Origin: Branchiostoma floridae
Taxonomy: Eukaryota; Chordata; Leptocardii; Amphioxiformes; Branchiostomatidae
Assembly: GCF_000003815.2 (NCBI RefSeq)
Contig: NC_049992.1
Span: 2,017,789 to 2,081,788, forward strand
DNA: 64,000 bases
Direction: 5' to 3'
Shown in pieces: positions 35,750 through 48,200 of the stretch. The notes under the pieces were generated by a model, which had not been told where the DNA came from, ran no database searches, and saw only the letters and a list, made by a program, of their open reading frames with translations. Both the position numbers and the translations under genes were made by a program. Position 1 is the first letter of the stretch. Every line of letters starts with the position of its first letter.

Positions 35750-37049
35750 TGAGAGATCTGCGTACTTTCGTATCCATTGGTAATATCTTGACATATCATG
35801 TGAATATGAATTAGTAAGTGTGCAAATTATGCTACGTCAGTATCCGTAGACGTAACGAAGTGAATATTGCAACCCTAAAATCACAACATTGATTTGATTT
35901 AGTGACATCAGCCGATATGATACGACAGCTGTATGACATGGAAGAATCGGATACAGTTGTAAATGCGGGATTGATAGAGGAGCTGGGATATACACCTGGT
36001 TGGAGGGAGTCAGGAAAAAGGGACTCTCCATGAGGTGACCCGCACCAGACCACTAACCTCCTCACCTGGTCGTTGCGGGGCAAGAACAAACGAATAGGAA
36101 AAAAGAAGCCGGTGGTATGATAGCTCTCTACTTGACTTACTTCGGTTTTGACTGTCAGATTGATTCGAAGTCATAAGAGTTCATCTAATCATGAGCATAG
36201 AATAGATAAATCAACACCCGTAACTTACCAGCATCTTGTATTCTTGTTGTGCCTCAATATGCAGAACTGTGACGTGACCCCGACAAGGACGTTAGCCCCC
36301 GGCTGCCGCCATTTTTCAAACGATGACCCTGTTTGACCCCGTACCAGCTCCTGATAATCCACATAACCCAACAATACGTTGGCCAGTCGGATACATGATA
36401 CTCCAGTCATACGGGCTTATCGAAGGATTGTATAAACAACTTGACATGTCTCAGGTGCATCTAAGTCTACACATAAAAACAAGACACCACACAAACTGAT
36501 TTTGATAGCAAGATATCTATTCAGAAAATGCATAACATTTTATACATATTTGAAGCTGTTTACAATGATAAACACAGAAGTGTTCCAAGCAAGGCAAGTG
36601 TTTAACACTGTTTTGCCCTCACAAAAAGCCCATCTAACATAACATAACATACACATCACCATTATATCACCTGATACTACTAACATATGACACTGGACAC
36701 AATCAATAAAATACCTTTAGTACAAGCATAAGCTGTGACCGCTAAGAATACAGCACATCGCTAGCTCATTGGCAAGTATCTTGAAACAAAGCTTTACTCA
36801 ATATCAACGTCATTCTATGCTCAAATGTGAGACAATGAGTTTATGCAAAAATTATCTCATTGTTGAAACTCAAGGTAACAAGTCTCAAATCAAAAGTACA
36901 AAACTCTGGATATGCTACGTAAGAAATGATTCCTATACTTACCCATACAATATACAATCGGTATGATCATGTAAATATGGAAAGTACAATTCTCTCATCA
37001 TTCATCTTGCCTCCATTAAAAACAGTTTACTTACTAGAGACAAAAACAC
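35750..37049. other. Intergenic DNA between convergent genes
   Basis: No coding sequence or element was recognised. Short open frames here are AT-rich and unsupported. Confidence 0.5.
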
Positions 37050-39236
37050 TTTATTTACCAGATGCTTAAACAGTTTCATACATGTGTATGTCTATGCTCT
37101 GGCAAAGAAATACTAGCAGTCAACCACAATGCCCTCTATGCCTGCCTTTTTAAGATTCACAAATCACAAAGTTCCCTGTATCTGAAACCATTCTGTTTGG
37201 TCAGGAATGGACTGATAACTTTATTCAAAAAATAATTCCATACAATTTGTTTCAAAATGTTTTTCTAATAAGTAACTAATACAAATTTCTGTGCAGCATT
37301 TACCGACAGACACATATAGGATATTGTGGTTTGATTACATACACATACAATTGGGGCAAGCTTTGGGGTATATTGAGAAAATTATAAGTACGTACGACTG
37401 TAATTACAATAATTAGATAGCAGTCTAAGTCGTCATTTTAAAAGATATTTATACATAGCATATGTTATATTCATATACCAATGAGCAAGATATGTAAGAA
37501 TATCATAGTAGTCAAATGTTAGTGATTGTTATATCGCATATTGTAATAGCTGCTTAAGATTTACAAAAAAATACCCCCATTTGTATATGGCAAGTGCAAT
37601 AGTCCAAGTCAGGAAACTTTGGATCTGGGAAATACCACTCTAGATACAGGGGTGCTTTGGTTACGCTGGAAGTTAAAAATGCTACGAGTGCATGATATGG
37701 TGAAAATTTCCATTTTTCCAACAAAAGTCCCCGTAACCTTGGTTACCTGGTTGAGACCTACACTTATTCATTATAAATGCCTACAGACATTTTCTCAAAC
37801 TAGTAGTAGACTAAGAAGTCACAGTATTAAGTAGTAACAGTCACATAGAATGTAGTTGAGGCAAGCTGTTCTCTGATTGTACTTCTGCAATACCTTCAGT
37901 TGTTATGGAAACCACCTTTGACCTTTTCTCCCCTAAGCTTTTTTTGGCAGCCATCTTAGCATTTTGGACAAACTCGCAGTCCACATAAGTCTCTGATACG
38001 ACTTACTACAATCGATTTGTCATAAATGTACAGACTATTCGAAACCTTGTTGGCAAGTACCACTAGCCTAGTTATTAAGTTAACAAGTACATGTCGCTAG
38101 TTAACCTATCATCAGAGAATTTTCAACTTTGCCTCCCAATTTTCCTGTGAAATCGTAAAATCCTCCATTTTGACAATGGTGCAACATTTCAAAAGTACAT
38201 CGAAGATGTAAAACAAACTTCTTTCATCTAAGGCACAATCCTATATTCTGTATACTTACATTCATTCTGATGTCTGTAAAACTATTACCATACTTCAGCA
38301 CTTGAAGGTAGATATATAGTTCTTGCGATTTTCAGCTCAATAAAAACCTCACATTTCTGTCCAATTCTTGGTAGATTTCTAGCTCTAATTTCTGCTCTTA
38401 CTCTGTAGCTCTATTTGTCAACTGGGTAGCTCTGTACAGTTTTATATTCTGTACCTCTACTGTTCAGTCACTGTTAAGTTAACAGTGTATAAGGTAAAAA
38501 TCAAGGACTTCCTTGGTAAAATATACAAATGTGTCATCATGTAAAATGCATAGCTTTACTATATGCAGTTCTGTATCATTAGATCAAAAGCCCTATGGAT
38601 AAATAATCGCTGTTGTTTGACAGTGTGCACTGTAGAAGTATGAAAAAGTTCTATGTTGTGCATAGCTGCTGTTCTGTGCAAGGCAGATCAGTTATTCATT
38701 ATACTGTAGTTCTATAGCCTATGTAGCTTAATGTGTTCTTAGGTTTCTCTAGTTACAGTTTTGTTCAATGTCATTTTGAACTGTCACTAACTATGTAAGT
38801 TGTGTTACTCAATAACCGTTCTTTGTTGTGTTGTGTCACAACTGTCATGTACTTTGGTAACAAGCGAAGTACTGTCCAGTGCAATATAGATGCACTGTTT
38901 TACAATATCAAATGCATAGCAGTAATTTTGTCCTGTTTAGTATTCTACAAATCTGTAGCCCTTTTGGTTATTCTGTTGCCCATCCTGTGATGTGTACAAT
39001 GCATATTCTATAGTACAGACGGTGTAGTGCTTTGACTGTACACTGTAATATTAGAAGCTCTGCTGTTCTATAACTTGTATAGTTCTGTAGCACAAATTGT
39101 TCTGTCTGCTGTTCTATAATACAGTACAATTCCTTGTCATGCTACTCAGTCTGTAGTACATACCAAAGAGTATGTAGATGCAATGTTACGTAGAATGCAG
39201 ACAGAAGTAGAGTTCACCCCGATTCTGTCTGGAGTT
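37050..39236 (-). other. Probable 3' UTR of the LPP-like gene
   Basis: Lies directly after the LPP-like stop on the minus strand. Candidate AATAAA signals (TTTATT on the plus strand) are at 37220-37225 and 37050-37055, implying a 3' UTR of about 2.0-2.2 kb. The 38.4-39.2 kb part is a degenerate run of CTGTTCTATAGTACAG-like words on the plus strand. No coding sequence was seen. Confidence 0.4.
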
Positions 39237-42200
39237 CTATAGTTCAGTGGATATCCGTGCAGACAGAGCCTGTATCCGCTTGGCGTTACAGTCGCGGCAC
39301 AGAATGTGGTCGTCAAGGGGATAGCAGCCCCGCCCATCAGCCTCGGAGGACAGCACCATCCCACAGTCCTGTGATAAAAGGGGCAGGATTTAACACATTA
39401 GGTGGGAGTAACTCAGTAAGGACAGTAAAATTATTTTTCAAAAGATCAACCTGAATATTCTGCAGCTAAATGATCAAAGCCCTTTTTATTGGCTTACAGC
39501 TGCCACTGTTGATTCCAATATTTCTGTAGAGTGAGGTAAACTTTTGCTTGAACACCACACAAAATAGTTTAAGTCTCAATCCCAATTTTTCTTGAGATTA
39601 GGGTTAAGGTTAGTGTTAGGGTTATTCTTCTTCAATGATAACGACATGAGAGTACACACATAATGGATGCAAGTACAGACAGAGCAATTCTGTGACGATA
39701 CAGGATTCTTTTACTTGCCTCCCTTCCTAGTATCCTACTTCACACTTGTAGGGTACCCAAAAGCTACCACTTGACAACAAAAATCAACTTTAAGTTCTTT
39801 TTTTTCCTTTCACTCACTCACTCACTCAGCTCCGCTTGCTCCGAAGAGGAGCGTAGCGCCTCTGCATACCGATCTCCAGGTTGATCTGTCTCTGGTTGCC
39901 TCCCAGGCTGCGGCGATGGAAAGGCCGGCAGTCTGCTGTAGGTCGTTGGCCAGTTGGTCGAGCCAGGTACGTCTAGGTCGTCCTCTGGGGCGGGACCAGG
40001 TAGATGGGTTTGGTTCTCTCAGCAGGACGACAGCTTCGGGAGGTGGTTCTGCCCGGGCAAGGTGGCCAAAGAGGCGGAGCCGGGCAGAGCGGATCTTATG
40101 GGAAAGTGGTGGCTGATTGGTGATGCTACGTAGGGTTGTGTTTGAGACATGGTCATACCATCTGATCCCTAGGATCCTGCGTTGGCATTTTGGGTCAAAG
40201 GCATCCAGGCGTTGTTCCTGGGTGCCTGTTAGTGTCCAAGTCTCAGCGCTGTACGTAAGAATAGAAAGCACAAGGCTGTTGTACAGTCTGATCTTTGTTT
40301 GAGTGGAGAGTTTCCTGTTGGACCATACGTTGTCCAGGCTAGCCATCGCGGATGCGGCGCGGCCGATGCGGAGCTGGATATCAGCATCACTCTTGCAGTC
40401 GGACGTAATTGTGCCACCGAGGTAACAGAACCTGTCCACAACTTCAACAGGATGGGAGTTGATGACAAGTCCTGCTGGGGGGGTCTTGAAGTCACTGAGG
40501 CTTTGGGCCTTGGTCTTGTCCCAGCTGACCATCAGGCCAAGAGGCTGAGTTTCCGCATCCATGGCCTGCAGAGCAAGTTGGAGAACCTCCATGGCTTCGG
40601 TCAAGATTGCCACATCATCTGCATAGTCCAGATCTGTGATGGTGACATCGCCGAAGCTGGCTCCGCACGCGCACTGGGCTACTGTTCTCCCCATGACGTG
40701 GTCGATAGCTGTGTTGAACACTGACGGGGCCAGGACACAGCCCTGCCGGACTTTTTTCCTTTCCAAAAGAAAAAACGTTCTCTTCTCTACCCTTTTACAT
40801 ACCTCGCACTTGTAGCAGCTCACTATGATTTACAGGTTTTGCAGTGACCCTTCAATGAACAATCACAGCAACCACAAATGTGTATCCCTCATACGAGTAC
40901 TGTACTACAGAACTCACAGTTTCAACTATGACAGCAAAAGTAAACATTGTTTCCAGTACCTCACACTTGTAGTAGCCCACAGTGATTTTTGCAGTGACTC
41001 TGTTGGAGTTTTTGCAGTGACTCTTTCATTGCACAATCACAACACCGCAAATGTGTTTCCCTCATATGACTACTGTATCAATGAATTCATAGTTTTAAAC
41101 CGAAGAGAAAGTACACGAGTTTTCAGTACCTCGCACTTGTAGCAGCCCACATGGAAGCTGCGGTCCATGGCCACGATGCGGATGGTCTCCTCCTGGCCAG
41201 GCTCCGGCATGATGGGCTCATGGCACACTGAGCACCGCGGGGCAAACTTCCTGCAGAGGCAACAACAAAAAAACAGTCTGTGTGTTAAACCACAAGAAAA
41301 ATTAGTTCAATAGAATCACACAAAGTACTCAATACGTCAAGCTTTTGGCTGTGTGGCTTTGCAAGCAATGCCAATATTGACTTCAATTGAAACTGAAAAC
41401 CTGATCCTCAGAGCCTGGTAGAGGCTAATGAAGAAGGCCATTTACATGGCAAATACTTTCATATTCTTGGATAGTGATGAAACCAAATGTCTATTAGACT
41501 ATGAAAAATGCCATGTACATGACACTGTATATTGAGCCTGCATCCTGAGTCTGGAGTACAAGCTGTGGTCTCACTAATGTCACATTTTGTGGAAGTCCTC
41601 AATGCAGTTTCATTACTGTAGCTCTGACAAAATAAAAAATTAGAGAAAAACAGCCAGTTCTTTCCAAAAGGTTTTGAGAGCAGAAAGTTTGGTCTTACTT
41701 GTGGAAGTCCTCGATGCAGTGGATCTGGTTGGTGGCATCAACAGTGAAGGGGATTCCGTCAAGACTCTTCCCGCACACCACACACGTGAAGCAGGCAGGG
41801 TGGTACGGCTTTCCTGTGGCACGCAGGATCTACACGGCACAAAGCAATCTGATGAGCACGTAATTTATAAGACAGCTTTGTATATTATAGTGTAACTGCC
41901 TTTCAGTATAGCAGAGCAAGTTTCTATATCTGTATCTGTATAGCCAGTACATTGTATAACTGTATAACACACCTGTCCAGCTTTTGTGTCTTTGTTTGTA
42001 TCTGTAAAGCTGATATAAATGCCCTTTGGCAAAACACAACGGCCTTGCAGACATTGGTTGAATTTATAATTATATTAAACATGCATGCAAAGGCTTGGGA
42101 CTCCATTTCAACTCTACTTTGAAGATGTGTCATGCTTCTTCTAGATCTGTTTCTATACTGATCAAATAAAAAGGGTGCCTAACGTAAAAAATTGTTTCTA

Positions 42201-45200
42201 CATTTGGCATTCAACCATTGCTAAAAGCTGTCTGATGAAAAGGCTAATATCATGATGGTGTTGATAAATTGACACTTACCCTCTCCATGATGGGTTTGGA
42301 GCACACGGAGCACTTCTCAAGGGAGTTCTGAAACAGGGAGGGGGGCAGGAACAAAGGTTTTCATCAACTATTGAACATACTGTTATTTGTGTTACTCCAG
42401 CAGCAGTATAATCAAACAACGGATAGTGTGTTAGTGCACATAATGTAAATAACTCTGCAGGGCTCAAATGTACAAGGGTCTTTAAAAAAATATCAACATG
42501 TCACAACACAACGAAATCTAACCCTTGCAGCCACAGCTTTGAATACTGATTTTATGGATAATCTGAAATCATTTTTTGAGAAAAAAAAAAGGTTGTACAG
42601 AATGATTTGAATTTTATTTTCAAGACCATTAACCTTGAGCCTTTCTTTGATAACAGACAAAAGGGTTAGTGATACAAATTCTCAAGTGACCCACAGATGA
42701 CAAATTTGCTTGCTGAATTGAGCACGGCTATCAGTGACATCCCAAAGTTCCAAGAAATCTGAGTGACATGATGATTCATGTGCACAAGACCTGATGATGC
42801 CAGTTATTTCATTGATGAATAAATCAAACATTGCAAAATATGTTGTATGCAATTTCCAAGCACTCCATGAGATACAAGGTAAATTTTCATCTTAGAGCCA
42901 CTTGACTTTCAACAATTCTCTGATAGTATCAGGTTACACTACAGAATACTAATAGCATGCAATGTCAGAGGTCACAGGATTGTACCATCTACAGTAAGCA
43001 GAAGGGGTGGCATGCCCACAGACCAGGTCTCAGAGGAGGAGGGAACCTGACAATTTTTATTAGAGTCAAGTTTTTAGCTTTCGTGAGTCTGCACAAATAG
43101 CACATTCTAAAACTGTCCACTTATTGTCCTACTTAGAACAAAAACCATTGTTCTTAATAGCTCAATAATAGGATGGTTTTAGAACATGATATTCTTACAG
43201 TAAACCGTGTTATTCCAGATTTTGGTTAGTTCAAAATTAGAGTAAAGTCGTTTTGTTCAAGATCAGGTTTTAATACATAAATAGACATTGTACAAATTTC
43301 AAAAATTTTTTCAATCTGTTCTAGAGACAGCTTGAAGTGCAATTTCAGTCTACTATAAACTGTTAACTTGCGTCAAGTTTTAGTACTTTTGAAGTATGTG
43401 TAGCAAGCATATCTGCAATGAAGATTCACCAAAGTCACCAAATATTTTTGCTGCCGTATTTTTGCATTTTGCACTTACTAACTCTTTCCATTACCACTGC
43501 GCACCAATTTCTACCACCTAAGTTTACCAAACAGGCAGAATAGAAGCGAGTTTCCTTGTTTTTGTACAGAGAAATCTACTTTGATGCTAGGCTCCCCCAT
43601 GCAACTGAAGTGTACCGAGCCACATGCATGCCATACACCCAAGGAATGTACCATTAATCCACGCAAAGGGGGTGAAAAACTGCAGACCAGGAGAGGATGA
43701 AAGGAAATTGGGTTCGGGGGAAAATAAAGAGGGTACATTCCGTTGGGCGGCCCCTTCCTACTCACGATGTAGCAATCCTCGCACGTCGGCTGCCCCTCGA
43801 CCGCGTAAAACGATTTTCCGTGCAGCTTGGCACCTACAAAGGGCGGAACACACAGTGAACGAACTGATCACATGATTGACAGACGGCGCACTACTTACGA
43901 TGTAACACTCCTCGCAATACGGGTGGTTCTCCATAGCATAGAAGGGCTTGCCGCTCAGACGGCCCCCTAGAAAAGGCACAGGAGGAAAGAGGTCATTACC
44001 ACGGTGACCACAGGGCACAGGTCGTAACCATGGTTACTGTACCACACAGTGGTCACTAATTCTACCAGTTGGAGTTTGGAAGAGATATGTGTAGAACAAA
44101 CATATGGCAAAGTTAAAGGACACAAGTGCATGTAATGAAATTAGACTTTTTGGATTTCAAGGTCATTCAATTGCTTCTGTAACTTGTAGGCAAAATGTAT
44201 TGCGTCTTTGAGATACGCAACCACACATTCTATCATTGCAATTGGGATAAGCAACCACATATTCTATCATTGCAATGACAATACTGGCAGTTTCCTGAAA
44301 ATGTTGACCTATGACATGGTGACCTGGAGTTCAACCTTTGACCTGAGGTCGTGACCTACCACAGGTGGTGCAGGTGAAACACTTGACGTGGAACACCTTG
44401 TCCATGGCGGAGCAGCCCTCCTCATCCACGATCACCTTCTGTCCACAGTTCCCACAGATCCCTACACAACACACACACACAAGGTACAGGCGTTACACTT
44501 ACAGACAACTTCTCAAATCATATATCATAGGAGAGACACTCTGACTTTTATCATTATCATTAGCAATGATGTAAGAAACTGATTTTTTTCACAAAATAGG
44601 ATAATACACCAAATATTACTTACTCAAGCAACTGGATATGGTTTTGGAAAGGAGAATACAATTTTATTTTTGTTCTGCTTGTTTCCCTTGTGAGAAGGAC
44701 CGTCAAAAATAACATTTTATACAGACTTTGGAGGTGTAGATGTACGAGAATCTGATGAATAGATTGTCTAAACCAGTTTCTTGGCAATATTAGCTTACTG
44801 TATTATGCACACTGACACATCATGTGAAATATCTGCTCTTTTTCTGATTATTTTTAAAATCACACACAAATTAGAAATTTAAAAAAAGTAGGAGTTAAAA
44901 AGGTTTTTAATGAACAGATCATTTAAGGAAATAATTAAGGGATAAAAGGGAGTTAAAATATTGAGATTAAAAACAGAGATTAAGAAGGTCTGTTTGGTGA
45001 AGTAAGGAAGTAAATTTGTTGAACTTAGAGAGTGAAAACAACGTAAAAGAACATACTTATTCCGTAGTGAAACGTGCATGAAAGATAACCTTCCCCGGCA
45101 ACTCATAGTTTTATATCGAGCGTTAAGAATGTTTTAAACGGTTGCACCAGTTTAAATCCACACAGGCTAAGATTCAAGATTTGGTTGTGTACAACATCTT

Positions 45201-48200
45201 TCTGCGTTTCTATCATTTGTATCTTTATCATAATCTTTACTCTCTAATTGCATAGCTTAGGTAAAACTATTGTGTGGCATATCAAACCAGCAGTTCTGTA
45301 CTTAAGTCTTGAATTTGGAATGTAGAAGAATTGGAAAAAAAATCGTACATTGGCCAAGGCATACGTTAATAATATAATATTCACGAGAAGTGCCAATGGC
45401 CAGAAATTTCCCTAAGGCATCCATGCTCAGTTTCTGTGACTTTCTTAGTTGACAACATCTTAAATGTGGATCTGGACCGCTACAAGAGGGTGTGAATGAA
45501 AGCAACTTAAAAGAATGATCAGAATACAACGAAGGCTTTATACTACCTTCCTTGCAATCAGTGATCATCCAAACTCTTGGCTTTTAAGAAGCGAGAATGA
45601 AGGCGTTGAGTAAAAAATAGCGCTGAAAAAAATTATTTTCTTCTTTTTCATGTCTACACCATTAAACAACTTCTGTGCGTTTCAACCTGTGCACTGGTAT
45701 TGGTAACACCATTACATGTACTAAGTAGAGATTAGTTTGAAAACTATTTATTGTTGATATCTACAAAACATTAGAATTTGTATTTGGTGAGGAATATAAC
45801 GTTATATATGTTGTACAGGACAAATATCTAAACCTAAGCCTGTGTGGATTTAAGCCGCGGTTAATTTCCGTGCAAGTTGGCGTGCCATGTCACTGTGTCT
45901 GCTACAACCTCACCTCCTGGAAAACAAATCACAACCATCCAGAATCTTCCACATTTTCTATTTTAGCTTCATGTAGAAATGATGTGAATAGGTCTATCTG
46001 AGGACTCTTCAGGTTACTGTTTACAGTTAAGCAAGGGTTCAACAAAAAGGGTATAAAGCATTGTATATCTGACACTGAAACTGGCTAATCGTATTGTGCA
46101 TAATTATCACAAAGAAGCAAAACATTAAGAGGTTACTTTCAACTAGTTTGACAGTGAAGCAATGTTGAACCAAACTGACTACTGGCTAAAGATTCAATGG
46201 CAAATTTAAGCATGTGTAGCAAAATTTTGGTCACATTAACTTAATCATCAACATTGACAATGAAAATATTTTGGACACAAGTCTTTTTCTTTCAATCAAA
46301 GCAGTGGTTTAACAACTAAACTGTGACAAAATTTTCTCCTCAAAAGACCATTTGCTGCATTTTCATAAGACTCTTTTGCAATTCATCACAAATTGAGTCA
46401 AAATTGTGTCAAATTGGCACTTCTTCAAAGATCACTATATTAACAATAATTGATATGATTTTAGAAACAAAAAAAAGGAACCTACCAAAGAAGTCCGTCT
46501 CCGGATTCTCCATCTTGTCCACCAGACATTTCGTCAGCACGTCGAGCTCCTCCTCAGGGCTCTTCGTCAGCGTGACCCCGCCTGACCTCTGCGGCTGCGG
46601 AGACGCAGGGTTGGCCACCGGCGAGTTCACGGACACATTGAAGGACGGGATGTTGGAGTTCGGCGAGGAATACGACGGCGAGGGGTTAACATTAACCCTT
46701 GGTTGCTGAGGGGTATAGGGCTGAGATGTGGACTTCTCAGCCGTTCGGTTGTACGAACCAGGAGTAGAGTAGGAAGAAGAAGAGGAAGAATAGGTACTGG
46801 TGGGACTGTAAGAGTTGTAAGTGTTCGAGGGGGTGTAGTTGCTCTGAGGGGGGGTGTAGGTACGAGGGGGGTTGTAGGTTGACTGGGAGGGGGTGGTGGG
46901 GGAGTAGGAGCGGGTGCTGGAAGGTGGGGTGTAGGTACGGGAGGGTTGGGGAGAGTACGATTGTGCTGGGGAGGGGGAGTAGGTGGATGAGGGGAGGTTA
47001 GTGGGGGAGGGGTTGTACTGCTCCTGGGTTCTGGTGACGGCGTAGCCATTGGAGCGCTTGGAGTACGATGTTTCGGGGGGTGGGGGAGGGAAGGAGTCTT
47101 CCCCGACGTTCGGAGGCGGCGGTAGCGGTTCGCTGGAGTATGACGTCATCTCTTGTGGTGGGGGAGGCGGCGGGAAGTCATCATCATCATACCTTGCAGG
47201 CTGGACTCCTGGGTGGGGGACAAGAAAAAAATGATTTTAGAAAAAAGACAAAGAGTGGGATTTTTGTTTTGACTGGAAGAGTTTGTGTAGGTCTGTTCCA
47301 CTGCATGCTGTGATACAGGATGGAATGGAGTGGAAGAAACAGAGGTATGAGTCAGAGAAGGCGCTGAGACAAAAGTTACATGATTAAAGACAGTAACAGC
47401 AGAGAGATCACTTCTGGATTCTTACAAGTGGTGACAGTTTTTAAGCAGAAGCCCATGTTTTCAACTTTTTCTTTTGTTTTTTACGTGATTAGATGGACTA
47501 CAAATTAATTCATGTACTGTACATAATCAGCTATTATTGATATTTGATGGAAATTCATGCTTTAGGTAGCCTTTGCCAAAGGAACATTATAAATTTTTAT
47601 CCAGATCCAAATTCAGGAAATTTTGAGTAGATAAGTCAAGATAGGCTGAGCTCAATGTGTAGCAGAGCCCCCTGTTGATCCTTCCGAAAACTGCAACCAA
47701 AAATCACTTTCTGGCACAGAGAACTGTTGGTGCTTTAGCCCTTTATGTGCCAGGAGTAAAGAAAGTTCTCTTAGATGTAGCATGTCACCTACAAGAAAGA
47801 GTCCAGAAAGCGTAAGTTTTCAGAGCAGAGACAGCGAAGTCAACCCCAAGAAAAGACAGAAGGACAACACCGTTATGAGTCTTGTGATCTACAGTAACAT
47901 GAAGTAATGTCAGATGTCACTCAGTGTAAAAATGTCTTTCAACATGGACCAGTCCCAAAAATGAGAGGATTTTTTTCCCTTCTACGTTTCTATTTTGTTG
48001 GCAGCCTTACATTGAAGTCTTATACAGTTTACTAAGCTTGATAACTAGAAAATGATGGGAAAGAGTGAATATTTCAAAAACACTGACTTAACAAACAAAT
48101 ATAGCAGAAAAAAATTAAGAAAATGCAATTTGCAAAGTTTTACAAAAGCCATTTCCAGAACTGGTCCATGGAGTCTTTCTAGCCCTTCCAGCCCTGAGAG

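Noticed and set aside
39597..39626. Telomere-like run (TTAGGG and variants)
   Set aside because: Only a few imperfect units within an intron; too short and degenerate to indicate a telomeric fusion or insertion.
40752..40823. [10 protein letters not shown] as the N-terminus of the reverse-transcriptase frame
   Set aside because: This part lies outside the target-site duplication and is a copy of the host LIM exon end; the retroelement begins at 40751.
46627..47049. Second proline-rich minus-strand frame in the LPP-like exon
   Set aside because: A shadow frame of the Ser/Pro/Tyr-rich exon; the frame joining both neighbouring exons in phase is the other one.
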